From assembly GCA_004551945.1 (NCBI GenBank), contig SFPN01000009.1, positions 6,071 to 70,070 on the forward strand: 64,000 nt of DNA. Reading direction: 5' to 3'. The DNA is from Clostridiales bacterium. GTDB taxonomy: Bacteria; Bacillota; Clostridia; Oscillospirales; Oscillospiraceae. Under the pieces are notes generated by a model. It had not been told where the DNA came from. It saw only the letters and a program-made list of their open reading frames with translations, and did not search any database. The number at the start of each line of letters is the position of its first letter. Position 1 is the stretch's first letter. A program made the translations under genes and the position numbers. Shown here one piece after another: positions 49,187 to 56,676 of the stretch.

Positions 49187-51601
49187 TTAAACAGCAGCCT
49201 TAGACTTGCCTCTGCTCTTGAGGGTGGTGGCCTCCTTGTAGGGGCGGAAGAGCATATAGACAATCAGGACAATAAAGACAATCGCGACGATCACGCCGAT
49301 GATGTTGGGGCTGCCGGTGAAGAGCATCCCCAGCTGATAGATGATGAGGGAGACCACATAGGCCAGGCCGCACTGGTAGCCGATGGCGAACCAGGTCCAC
49401 TTGGCGGAGTTCATCTCCCGGCGGATGGCGCCGATGGCGGCAAAGCAGGGGGCGCACAGCAGGTTGAAGGCCAGGAAGGCATAGCCTGCCAGGGCGCTCA
49501 TACCCTCGAAGTCCAGCACGCCGAAGACGCCCACGACCTCTTCCTTGGCCACAAGGCCCATGATGGTGGCAACAGTGGCCTTGATGTTTCCAAAGCCCAG
49601 GGGGGAGAAGATCCAGCAGATGGCGCCGCCGATGATGCCCAGGACGCTCTGCTCCAGCTCCATCTCGGTGCTGAACATAAACTGTCCGTCCACCACGCCG
49701 AAGCAGGAACCGGCCCAGATCACGATGGAGGCCAGCAGGATGATGGTGCCGGCCTTCTTAATAAAGGACCAGCCGCGCTCCCACATGGAGCGGAGGATGT
49801 TGCCCACGGTGGGCCAGTGATAGGCGGGCAGCTCCATCACGAAGGGAGCGGGGTCGCCGGAGAACATCCGGGTCTTCTTCAGCATAATGCCGGAGATGAC
49901 GATGGCAGCAATACCCAGGAAGTATGCGCTGGGGCCTACCCACCAGGCGCCGCCGAAGATGGCCACAGCGATAAGGGAGATGATGGGCAGCTTGGCACCG
50001 CAGGGGATGAAGGTGGTGGTCATAATGGTCATGCGGCGGTCCCGTTCATTTTCAATGGTACGGGAGGCCATGACGCCGGGGACGCCGCAGCCGGTGCCGA
50101 TGAGCATGGGGATGAAGGACTTGCCGGACAGGCCGAAGCGGCGGAAGATCCGGTCCATCACAAAGGCGATCCGGGCCATGTAGCCGCAGGACTCCAGGAA
50201 GGCCAGGAAGATAAACAGCACCAGCATCTGGGGAACGAAACCCAGCACCGCGCCCACACCGGCCACAATGCCGTCCAGAATCAGGCTCTGGAGCCAGTCA
50301 GCGCAGCCCACGGCGTTCAGGCCATTTTCCACCAGCACGGGGATGCCGGGCACCCAGGTGCCGAACTCGGAGGTGTCCGGGGCGTTTTCCATGGCCTCGT
50401 CATAGATGGCGGAAATATCGTACCCGGCCTCTGCCAGGGCGTCGCCGTAGGAGCCGTAGGCCTCGTCAAAGGCGCCGAAGTCCTCTTCCTCGATGGCGCC
50501 CAGGATGTCCTCCGCGCCAACCACACCGGCGTCCACGGCGGCCTGGACGTTCAGCACCAGCTCGTCGGTGTAGACGTTTTCCGCGGCGTAGTCGGCCATA
50601 GCGGACTCATAGGCTGCCGAACCGCTGCCGAAGAGGTGGAAGCCGTCGCCGAACAGGCCGTCGTTGGTCCAGTCGGTGACCCAGGTGCCAACGGTGCTCA
50701 CGGAGATGTAGTAAACCACGATCATAACCAGGGCGAAAATGGGCAGGGCGGCAAACCGGTTGGTAACCACCCGGTCGATCTTATCGGAAACCGTCATCTG
50801 ACCGGCGCTCTTCTTTTTGTAGCATCCCTTCAGCATAGAAGCGATGTAGACGTACCGCTCATTGGTGATGATGCTCTCAGCATCGTCATCCAGCTCCTCC
50901 TCGGCAGCCTGGATGTCCTTTTCAATGTGTGACATCACTGCCTGGGGAAGGTTCAGCTTTTCCAGCACCTTGTCGTCCCGCTCAAAGATCTTAATGGCGT
51001 ACCACCGCTGCTGCTCTGGGGGCATGTCGTGAACCGCCGCCTCTTCAATGTGGGCCAGGGCGTGCTCCACTGCGCCGCTGAAGGTGTGCTGGGGGATGGT
51101 TGCGTCAGAACCCGCCGCGTCGATGGCCGCCTGGGCAGCCTCCATAACGCCGGTCCCCTTCAACGCAGAGATCTCCACCACCGGGCAGCCCAGCTCCCGG
51201 GACAGCTCTTTAATGTCAATATGGTCCCCGTTCTTCTTCACCAGGTCCATCATGTTGATGGCCAGCACCACGGGGATGCCCAGCTCTGTCAGCTGGGTGG
51301 TTAAGTACAGGTTGCGCTCCAGGTTGGTGCCGTCCACAATGTTCAGGATGGCGTCAGGCCGCTCCCCCACCAGATAGTTTCTGGCCACCACTTCTTCCAG
51401 GGTATAGGGAGACAGGGAATAGATGCCGGGAAGGTCCATAATGACCACGTCCTTGTGGCCCTTGAGTTTCCCTTCCTTCTTCTCCACCGTAACGCCGGGC
51501 CAGTTGCCGACGAACTGGTTGGAGCCGGTGAGGGCATTGAACAGGGTGGTTTTGCCGCAGTTCGGATTGCCCGCCAAAGCAATGCTCAGTTCTCGCGCCA
51601 T
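49187..51601 (-). CDS. feoB: Ferrous iron transporter FeoB (second copy)
   Basis: The 804-residue FeoB has no FeoA fusion. G1 is GNPNCGKTTLFNALTGSNQ, followed by VGNWPGVTVEKKEG, MDLPGIYSLSPYT and AINMMDLV. The membrane half contains MLIGTGCGVPGVMASRTIENE and SLIAVAIFGGAWWVG. Between helices 1 and 2 there is a long acidic extracytoplasmic insertion (about residues 325-415, rich in Glu and Asp) that could gather cations. An operator copy (51628-51643) lies 27 bases before its start, which follows AAGGAGAG. It imports Fe(II) as part of a unit with two FeoA proteins. Confidence 0.95.
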   Translation of the reverse strand: MARELSIALAGNPNCGKTTLFNALTGSNQFVGNWPGVTVEKKEGKLKGHKDVVIMDLPGIYSLSPYTLEEVVARNYLVGERPDAILNIVDGTNLERNLYLTTQLTELGIPVVLAINMMDLVKKNGDHIDIKELSRELGCPVVEISALKGTGVMEAAQAAIDAAGSDATIPQHTFSGAVEHALAHIEEAAVHDMPPEQQRWYAIKIFERDDKVLEKLNLPQAVMSHIEKDIQAAEEELDDDAESIITNERYVYIASMLKGCYKKKSAGQMTVSDKIDRVVTNRFAALPIFALVMIVVYYISVSTVGTWVTDWTNDGLFGDGFHLFGSGSAAYESAMADYAAENVYTDELVLNVQAAVDAGVVGAEDILGAIEEEDFGAFDEAYGSYGDALAEAGYDISAIYDEAMENAPDTSEFGTWVPGIPVLVENGLNAVGCADWLQSLILDGIVAGVGAVLGFVPQMLVLFIFLAFLESCGYMARIAFVMDRIFRRFGLSGKSFIPMLIGTGCGVPGVMASRTIENERDRRMTIMTTTFIPCGAKLPIISLIAVAIFGGAWWVGPSAYFLGIAAIVISGIMLKKTRMFSGDPAPFVMELPAYHWPTVGNILRSMWERGWSFIKKAGTIILLASIVIWAGSCFGVVDGQFMFSTEMELEQSVLGIIGGAICWIFSPLGFGNIKATVATIMGLVAKEEVVGVFGVLDFEGMSALAGYAFLAFNLLCAPCFAAIGAIRREMNSAKWTWFAIGYQCGLAYVVSLIIYQLGMLFTGSPNIIGVIVAIVFIVLIVYMLFRPYKEATTLKSRGKSKAAV

Positions 51602-51627
51602 GTTCTCTCTCCTTTACGATACATTTG

Positions 51628-51643
51628 GTTAGACAAAGCTAAC
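51628..51643. promoter_or_regulatory. Operator copy upstream of feoB
   Basis: GTTAG-ACAAAG-CTAAC, flanked by G and C to extend the arms (GGTTAG/CTAACC). It matches the three copies before feoA and overlaps a weak -10 candidate TCTAAC on the minus strand. Confidence 0.75.
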
Positions 51644-51653
51644 CTTTTGGGGT

Positions 51654-51678
51654 AAAAAAACGGGAGATTCTCCCGTTT
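51654..51678 (-). terminator. Hairpin terminator between feoA and feoB
   Basis: AAACGGGAGA and TCTCCCGTTT are exact inverted arms one base apart, followed on the minus strand by a T tract (seven T). It would reduce transcription from the feoA genes into feoB. Confidence 0.75.
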
Positions 51679-51705
51679 GATCGGTTCAAAACCCGGGGAG
51701 CAGAC

Positions 51706-51927
51706 TCACTCCACCTCAATCATTTCCGCGTCTGCCTTCCGCAGAGAAAGCTCATACCCGCGGACGGTAACCTCCACAGGGTCTCCAAGGGGAGCCACCT
51801 TGCGGACATAGACCTCCACGCCCTTGGTGATGCCCATGTCCATAATGCGCCGCTTCACCGCGCCCTCGCCGTGGAGCTTCACCACGCGAACCGTCTGGCC
51901 GATTTTGGCCTGCCTGAGTGTGTTCAT
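51706..51927 (-). CDS. feoA: FeoA protein (second in order)
   Basis: The 73-residue SH3-like protein (QAKIGQTVRVVKLHGEGAVKRR, MGITKGVEVYVRKVAPLGDP, VRGYELSLRKADAEMIEV) is a stand-alone FeoA that supports FeoB function, probably by binding its G domain. It follows the other feoA by 13 bases and is separated from feoB by a terminator. Confidence 0.93.
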   Translation of the reverse strand: MNTLRQAKIGQTVRVVKLHGEGAVKRRIMDMGITKGVEVYVRKVAPLGDPVEVTVRGYELSLRKADAEMIEVE

Positions 51928-51940
51928 GTCTGCGCCTCCT

Positions 51941-52177
51941 TTACACCATAATCTTCCCTGCCATCTCCCGGCTGATGGCGATGCGGGAATCCTTTACATT
52001 GACAATCAGATCTCCACCGATGGCGGAAATCACCGTAACCCGACCGCCTACCACAAAACCCAGGTTTTCCAGGTGCTTTTTGGTTTCCGGTTTTCCGCCA
52101 ACTCTGCGAATGATATTCTCCTCGCCGGCGTCTGCAAACGTCAGGGGCATCATGACTTCGCCTCCAGTTTCTATCAT
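51941..52177 (-). CDS. feoA: FeoA-like protein (first in order)
   Basis: This 78-residue FeoA begins METGGEVMMPLTFADAG-type sequence (MIETGGEVMMPL) and has the conserved ENLGFVVGGRVTVISAIGGDLIVNVKDSRIAISREMAGKI. It is the first gene after the operators and iron promoter. Two FeoA proteins with one FeoB is a common clostridial arrangement. Confidence 0.92.
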   Translation of the reverse strand: MIETGGEVMMPLTFADAGEENIIRRVGGKPETKKHLENLGFVVGGRVTVISAIGGDLIVNVKDSRIAISREMAGKIMV

Positions 52178-52197
52178 TGTATCCAGGATCTTTTTGG

Positions 52198-52213
52198 GTT
52201 AGCGCATTCTAAC
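52198..52213. promoter_or_regulatory. Operator copy in the feoA leader
   Basis: GTTAG-CGCATT-CTAAC, extended by G and C on the outer sides. It is downstream of the feoA transcription start predicted near 52249. Confidence 0.75.
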
Positions 52214-52229
52214 CAACGAACGAAAGAAA

Positions 52230-52249
52230 TAGTTAGTCTTAACTAACTA
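52230..52249. promoter_or_regulatory. Operator copy at the feoA transcription start
   Basis: TAGTTAG and CTAACTA are 7-bp arms around a 6-base centre. The site begins at the predicted start of the feoA transcript, where repressor binding would block initiation or clearance. Confidence 0.8.
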
Positions 52250-52255
52250 TTGCAC

Positions 52256-52284
52256 AGTTTACCTCGTTTCCTCTTTGCTGTCAA
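52256..52284 (-). promoter_or_regulatory. Promoter for the feoA genes
   Basis: Minus-strand TTGACA (52284-52279) and TAAACT (52261-52256) are 17 bases apart. Confidence 0.75.
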
Positions 52285-52338
52285 TGGTTTTTTGCGGTTT
52301 TTCTTCCCAGGCAAAAACTTTGGTTTTTCCCACAAGAA

Positions 52339-52354
52339 GTTAGCGCGCGCTAAC
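52339..52354. promoter_or_regulatory. Operator copy upstream of the feoA promoter
   Basis: A perfect 16-bp palindrome GTTAGCGCGCGCTAAC, 55 bases upstream of the feoA -35 box and 65 bases upstream of the regulator's -35 box. Confidence 0.75.
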
Positions 52355-52418
52355 AACGGAAGCTGTGCAGATTCACAAGACAAAACCGGGAAGACGTCTT
52401 TCTCTCCCCTGCCTCCTC

Positions 52419-52447
52419 TTGAAAAAATGCGCCGTTTATGGTATTCT
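52419..52447 (+). promoter_or_regulatory. Promoter for the DtxR-type regulator
   Basis: TTGAAA (52419-52424) and TATTCT (52442-52447) are 17 bases apart, 31 bases before the start. Confidence 0.65.
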
Positions 52448-52478
52448 ATTTTTATTCCCCGATAGGAAGGACGATACT

Positions 52479-52847
52479 ATGCATCTGCAGGAATCCGGCC
52501 AAATGTACCTGGAGACCATTTTGGTCCTGTCGAAAACCGGCAAGCCCGTGCGCTCTGTCGACGTGAGCGAATACATGGGGTTTTCCAAGCCCAGCGTCAG
52601 CCGGGCCATTGGTCTGCTGAAATCCGGCGGCTATGTAGCCGTGGACGAGGAAGGACACCTGACGTTAACAGAGAAAGGCAGAACCGTGGCGGAAAACATC
52701 TACGAAAAGCACACCCTGCTGACCCAGTTTCTGGTTCACTTGGGCGTGGACGAAAAAACCGCTGCCGAAGATGCCTGCAAGATGGAGCACGTCATCAGCG
52801 ACGAATCCTTTGCCGCCATCAAAAAGCACGCGGGATATTCCCTTTAA
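52479..52847 (+). CDS. DtxR-family iron-dependent repressor, short form
   Basis: The 122-residue protein starts at the ATG at 52479 behind AGGAAGG. It has a winged helix (VDVSEYMGFSKPSVSRAIGLLK) and a dimerisation domain, without the third SH3-like domain of DtxR. Metal ligands resemble iron-type DtxR: Met in GQMYLETI (position of DtxR Met10), and C-x2-E-H in DACKMEHVISDE (as Cys102, Glu105, His106). MntR proteins have Asp and Glu instead. With four GTTAG-N6-CTAAC sites beside feo genes, it is probably the Fe(II)-dependent repressor of that unit. Confidence 0.88.
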   Translation: MHLQESGQMYLETILVLSKTGKPVRSVDVSEYMGFSKPSVSRAIGLLKSGGYVAVDEEGHLTLTEKGRTVAENIYEKHTLLTQFLVHLGVDEKTAAEDACKMEHVISDESFAAIKKHAGYSL

Positions 52848-52854
52848 ACCCATC

Positions 52855-52892
52855 AAAAAAACTTCCCTGGTTTTCACCAGGGAAGTTTTTTT
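52855..52892. terminator. Bidirectional terminator
   Basis: A 16-bp stem (52855-52870 with 52877-52892), with A7 and T7 ends, lies between the convergent regulator and glnA genes. Confidence 0.9.
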
Positions 52893-52906
52893 GCTTTCAT
52901 TGGGAG

Positions 52907-54325
52907 TTACAGGTCGTAATACATGGAGAACTCAGCGGGAGTGGGGATGCGCTCGATGGCTTCCAGCTCTCCCCGCTTCTTCTGAATCCAAATCTGGATG
53001 AGCCGCTCCGGGAACACGCCGCCGCGGGTCAGGTACGCGTGGTCCTTCTCCAGGGCGTCCAGAGCCTCGCCCAGGGACTTGGGCAGGCTGTCGATCTTGG
53101 CCTTCTCCTCGTCGGACAGCTCGAAGAGGTTGAAGTCATAGGGACCCCAGCCCTTTTCGTGGGGGGCAATCTGGTTGCGGATGCCGTCCAGGCCGGCCAT
53201 GAGGATAGCAGCGAAGGCGTAGTAGGGGTTGCAGGTGGCGTCGGGGTTGCGCAGCTCAAAGCGCTTGTTCTTGGGGGCCTTGGCATAGGCGGGGATGCGC
53301 ACCACGGCGCTGCGGTTGGCCATGGCGTAGCCGATGGTCACAGGGGCCTCAAAGCCGGGCACCAGGCGCTTGTAGGAGTTGGTGGAGGGATTGGTGATGG
53401 CGCACAGGGAGCCCGCGTGCTGGAGCATGCCGCCGATGAACCACAGGGCGGTCTGGCTCAGTTGGCCGTACCCCTTCTCGTCATAGAACACCGGCTCGCC
53501 GTTCTTGAACAGCTGCATGTGCACGTGCATGCCGCTGCCAGCCTCCCCTGCCACGGGCTTGGGCATGAAGGTGGCGGTGCGGCCCTCCTGGGCGGCGGCG
53601 TTTTTGATGATATACTTGGCTACCATGGTGTTGTCCGCCATCTGGGTCATCTCGCCCAGCTCCACTTCCACCTCCAGCTGGCCGCAGCCGCCCACCTCGG
53701 TGTGGTGGTACTTGACCTTGACGCCCCACTCCTCCATCATGAGACAGATGCGGTTGCGCAGGTCCTGGTTCACGTCCAGGGGCAGGCTGGTGTGGTAACC
53801 GGCCTTGTGGCGAACCTGATAGCCGTTGTTGTTGTTGGACCACTCCGCCTGGCAGGCCTCAATCTCAAAGCCGGAGCTCTGGGGGTCGGTGGAGTAAGCC
53901 ACGTCGTCGAAGATATAGAACTCATACTCGGGGCCGACGATCATCTCGTCTGCTACCCCCTCTTCCTTCATAAAGTCAATGGCCCGCTTGGCCACGTTCC
54001 GGGGGTACTGGTCGAAGGGACGGTTGGCGGGGCGGTCAATGATCATCACGTCGCCGATCATGGTCAGGGTGGGGACCTCAGCAAAGGGGTCAATGGTGGC
54101 GGAATCCAGGTCGGGGACAAAGACCATGTCGCTGCTCTCCACCGGGGCGTAGCCGTAGTTGGAGCCGTCGAAGCCGATGCCGTAGAGCATGGTGTCCTCG
54201 TTCAGACGGCCCACGGGGATGCTCAGGTGGCGCCATCTGCCGTCAATGTCCGTCATTTTAAAGTCGACAATCTTGATGTCCTTCTCCTCACACAGGGTCA
54301 GAATGTCCTGCAGCGTTTTCTTCAT
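52907..54325 (-). CDS. glnA: Glutamine synthetase type I
   Basis: The 472-residue enzyme condenses glutamate and ammonia with ATP. Motifs include FDGSNYGYAPVESSDM, EFYIFDD, HHTEVGGCGQLEVEVE, the ATP/Glu site TFMPKPVAGEAGSGMHVHMQL, NPSTNSYKRLVPGFEAPV and the final KRFELRNPDATCNPYYAF. The adenylylation Tyr motif NLYDLP appears as NLFELS, so adenylylation is unlikely. The start at 54325 follows AGGAGG. Its leader holds an inverted repeat at the predicted transcription start. Confidence 0.95.
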   Translation of the reverse strand: MKKTLQDILTLCEEKDIKIVDFKMTDIDGRWRHLSIPVGRLNEDTMLYGIGFDGSNYGYAPVESSDMVFVPDLDSATIDPFAEVPTLTMIGDVMIIDRPANRPFDQYPRNVAKRAIDFMKEEGVADEMIVGPEYEFYIFDDVAYSTDPQSSGFEIEACQAEWSNNNNGYQVRHKAGYHTSLPLDVNQDLRNRICLMMEEWGVKVKYHHTEVGGCGQLEVEVELGEMTQMADNTMVAKYIIKNAAAQEGRTATFMPKPVAGEAGSGMHVHMQLFKNGEPVFYDEKGYGQLSQTALWFIGGMLQHAGSLCAITNPSTNSYKRLVPGFEAPVTIGYAMANRSAVVRIPAYAKAPKNKRFELRNPDATCNPYYAFAAILMAGLDGIRNQIAPHEKGWGPYDFNLFELSDEEKAKIDSLPKSLGEALDALEKDHAYLTRGGVFPERLIQIWIQKKRGELEAIERIPTPAEFSMYYDL

Positions 54326-54355
54326 GCTGGGGTCCTCCTTTGATTTCCTTCCATA

Positions 54356-54389
54356 GTATGCTCAGAGTTTCTCCATCTCTGAATCATAC
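54356..54389. repeat. Inverted repeat at the start of the glnA transcript
   Basis: GTATGCTCAGAG (54356-54367) and CTCTGAATCATAC (54377-54389) pair as arms with a small internal asymmetry around a 9-base loop. The transcription start predicted from the -10 box at 54395-54400 falls inside the arm. It could be an operator or a 5' mRNA hairpin. Confidence 0.65.
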
Positions 54390-54394
54390 CCTTC

Positions 54395-54423
54395 ACGATA
54401 CGAAGGAATTCCCCAATTGTCAA
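54395..54423 (-). promoter_or_regulatory. Promoter for glnA
   Basis: Minus-strand TTGACA (54423-54418) and TATCGT (54400-54395) are 17 bases apart. Confidence 0.7.
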
Positions 54424-54463
54424 TATTATATGAAATATTTTCACGGGAAAATAACTATAAAAT

Positions 54464-55585
54464 TCACCGGAGCGGTGAGTAGTCTGTCGGCAGGGTCACC
54501 GTAAAGGTGATCCGCTCCTCCGCGCTCTCGGCCCGGATGGTGCCGCCGTGAAGCTCCACAATCTCCTTGGCGATTGCCAGACCCAGCCCCGCTCCCCCGG
54601 AGGAGCTGGACCGTGAGGAGTCCAGGCGGAAGAACTGCTCAAACAGCCGATCCAGTTTTTCCGGTGGGATGGTGTGGCCGTGGTTCTCCACAAGGATGGA
54701 GACCTCCCCCTCCCCTGTTTTCAGCTCCACCCGGATGAGGGTGCCCGGGTAGCTGTAGTTGATAGCGTTGCGCAGCAGGTTGTCAAAGACCCGCTCCAGC
54801 TTGTCCGGGTCGCAGACCACCACCACGTCGGGGGGCAGGGAGAGATCCCACACCAGGTCCATCTCTGCCAGAACCGGCTGGAACTCAAAGGTCACCTGCT
54901 CCAGCATCCGGGTCAGGTTGACCTCCTCCCGCTGCAGGGTCAGGTGGGTCAGGCTGAACCGGGTGATCTCGAAAAATTCGTTGATTAAGGTTTCCAGTCG
55001 CTCTGCCTTGTCCAGGGCGATGCCGGTGTACTTGGCCCGCATGGCGGGTGAGAGCTCCGGCTCGTCCCGGAGCAGGGTCAGGTAGCCGATGATGCTGGTA
55101 AGGGGGGTTTTCAGGTCGTGGGCCAGGTAGACAATGAGATCGTTTTTCCGCTGCTCCGCCTCCCGGGCGTGCATGGCGCTGCGCAAAGCACGCTCCCGCA
55201 CCGCATTCAGCTCGTCCTGGATGCTCTCCATGGGGGCGGACAGGCGGATGGGTGTCTCATCCGGGTTGGCCAGCTGTTCGGCGGCAGCAGTCACCTCGTC
55301 CAGGTAGTCCAGGGGCTTGGAAATATAATGATAGGCCAGCACAAACATCCCCACCAGAATCAAGGGGCCTCCCCACAGAACCACGGTGGACTGCATGGCT
55401 TTCAGAAACCGGTACAGAGGGTCCTCCGGCTGCCAGATGAACAGCCGGCAGAAGATCCATGCCAGGAAGATGAGCAGGGCGAACCCCGCCAGCATCCCCA
55501 GAACGCTTAAAATGTACTGCATCAGAATCTGCCGGGAGATCTGACTATGCCGCCGGCGGTATCCTTTATACTTGGTGTTATTCAA
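54464..55585 (-). CDS. VanS-like sensor histidine kinase
   Basis: The 373-residue kinase has two N-terminal membrane helices (LSVLGMLAGFALLIFLAWIF; GGPLILVGMFVLAYHYI), a HAMP-like linker, the phosphoacceptor H156 in YLAHDLKTPLTSIIGYL, and an ATPase domain ending SSSGGAGLGLAIAKEIVELHGGTI, a pattern close to VanS kinases of vancomycin resistance. The extracytoplasmic loop is only about 20 residues. It overlaps the response regulator gene by 8 bases. No vanHAX genes are in the window, so its ligand is open, though cell wall stress is likely. Confidence 0.88.
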   Translation of the reverse strand: MNNTKYKGYRRRHSQISRQILMQYILSVLGMLAGFALLIFLAWIFCRLFIWQPEDPLYRFLKAMQSTVVLWGGPLILVGMFVLAYHYISKPLDYLDEVTAAAEQLANPDETPIRLSAPMESIQDELNAVRERALRSAMHAREAEQRKNDLIVYLAHDLKTPLTSIIGYLTLLRDEPELSPAMRAKYTGIALDKAERLETLINEFFEITRFSLTHLTLQREEVNLTRMLEQVTFEFQPVLAEMDLVWDLSLPPDVVVVCDPDKLERVFDNLLRNAINYSYPGTLIRVELKTGEGEVSILVENHGHTIPPEKLDRLFEQFFRLDSSRSSSSGGAGLGLAIAKEIVELHGGTIRAESAEERITFTVTLPTDYSPLR

Positions 55586-56267
55586 TAGTATACCCCACCC
55601 CCCAGACGGTCTTGATAAACTTGGGCTTTCGGCTGGGCTCCTTCATTTTCTCCCGCAGGCGGGCGATGTGAGCCATCACGGTGTTGTTGCTGTCCATGTA
55701 CTTTTCCTTCCAGACGGCCTCAAACAGCTCCTCGGAGGAGACCACCTTCCCCCGGTGCTCACACAGATACCAAAGAATGTTGAACTCAATGGGGGTCAGG
55801 GTGAGCTCCTCCCCGTTGAGGGTGCACTGGTGGCTGTCCTGGCAGATAAACAGCCCCCGGAAGTCGTGCTCGTTCCGGTCCTTGCCGTCCGGCGTGTTGT
55901 ACCGGGTGTACCGGCGCAGCTGGGTCTTGACCCGGGCCACCAGCTCCAGGGGGCTGAAGGGCTTGGTGATGTAGTCATCCGCTCCCAGGGTCAGGCCCAT
56001 GATTTTATCGGTATCCTCCCCCTTTGCACTGAGCATCAGGATGGGGAAGAAATGCGTTTCCCGAATTTTTTGGCAGAGAGAGAACCCGTCCATGTCCGGC
56101 AGCATTACGTCCAGGATGGCCAGGCTCAGGGGCTGGGTCTCTACGATGGCCAGGGCATCAGCCCCGTTGTATGCCTTGAACACCGGGTAGCCTTCGTTTT
56201 TCAGATAGACCTCCACCAGGTCGGCAATCTCCCGCTCATCATCCACCACAAGGATACTGTGCTTCAT
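55578..56267 (-). CDS. VanR-like OmpR-family response regulator
   Basis: The 229-residue regulator has a receiver domain with acidic pocket D9-D10, phosphoacceptor D53 (LAILDVMLPDMDG) and K102 (YITKPFSPLELV), then an OmpR-type winged helix (LTLTPIEFNILWYLCEHRGKVVS; NNTVMAHIARLREKM; KTVWGVGYTIE). It resembles VanR proteins that control peptidoglycan precursor genes. Together with the adjacent kinase it forms a complete two-component system. Confidence 0.9.
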   Translation of the reverse strand: MKHSILVVDDEREIADLVEVYLKNEGYPVFKAYNGADALAIVETQPLSLAILDVMLPDMDGFSLCQKIRETHFFPILMLSAKGEDTDKIMGLTLGADDYITKPFSPLELVARVKTQLRRYTRYNTPDGKDRNEHDFRGLFICQDSHQCTLNGEELTLTPIEFNILWYLCEHRGKVVSSEELFEAVWKEKYMDSNNTVMAHIARLREKMKEPSRKPKFIKTVWGVGYTIE

Positions 56268-56413
56268 AATACCCTCTCTTTCTGTCGCGTGTGTTTGCCG
56301 CTATTTTATCACAGGTTTTTTAACGAATCGTTTTAAAAATCATACGAAATTATTACAATTTGGAATCAGTCTGCCAGATCCTCCAGCTCCTCCCGGCTTC
56401 CCAAAAAATTTCA

Positions 56414-56442
56414 TTGACGGGGGGAGAAAATATCGCTATAAT
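56414..56442 (+). promoter_or_regulatory. Promoter for tRNA-Ser
   Basis: TTGACG (56414-56419) and TATAAT (56437-56442) are 17 bases apart, 16 bases before the tRNA. Confidence 0.75.
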
Positions 56443-56458
56443 ACGAGAGAATCCTTAT

Positions 56459-56547
56459 GGAGACGTATCGAAGTGGTCATAACGGGGCTGACTCGAAATC
56501 AGTTTGCCGGTAACGGCACGTGGGTTCGAATCCCACCGTCTCCGCCA
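56459..56547 (+). tRNA. tRNA-Ser (anticodon CGA)
   Basis: The 89-base gene has a 7-bp acceptor stem (GGAGACG with CGTCTCC), discriminator G, an encoded CCA end, a long variable arm typical of class II tRNAs (TTTGCCGGTAACGGCA region), a T loop GGTTCGAATCC, and the anticodon CGA at 56494-56496. It reads UCG codons. It has its own promoter and terminator. Confidence 0.96.
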
Positions 56548-56550
56548 GAA

Positions 56551-56580
56551 AATGCCGCGGCAAAGCCGCGGCATTGATTT
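56551..56580 (+). terminator. Terminator after tRNA-Ser
   Basis: AATGCCGCGGC, AAA, GCCGCGGCATT forms an 11-bp stem followed by GATTTTA, just after the CCA end. Confidence 0.85.
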
Positions 56581-56593
56581 TATCCCCTTCCGG

Positions 56594-56622
56594 TTGACAC
56601 GGTGGTGCTCCTATGATATTAT
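56594..56622 (+). promoter_or_regulatory. Promoter for the PLP enzyme and downstream genes
   Basis: TTGACA (56594-56599) and TATTAT (56617-56622) are 17 bases apart, 54 bases before the start. Confidence 0.7.
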
Positions 56623-56676
56623 AACCGATAACCATAGTATGTTAATGGGAATACAGAAAATAGCGAGGAAACCGAT

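Noticed and set aside
54356..54389. ANTAR-binding or GlnR site before glnA
   Set aside because: There is a single hairpin with a 9-base loop rather than the paired hexaloop hairpins of ANTAR targets, and the GlnR consensus TGTNAN7TNACA is not present.
54464..56267. Vancomycin resistance locus
   Set aside because: Only the regulatory pair is present; no vanHAX or vanY homologue is encoded in the window.
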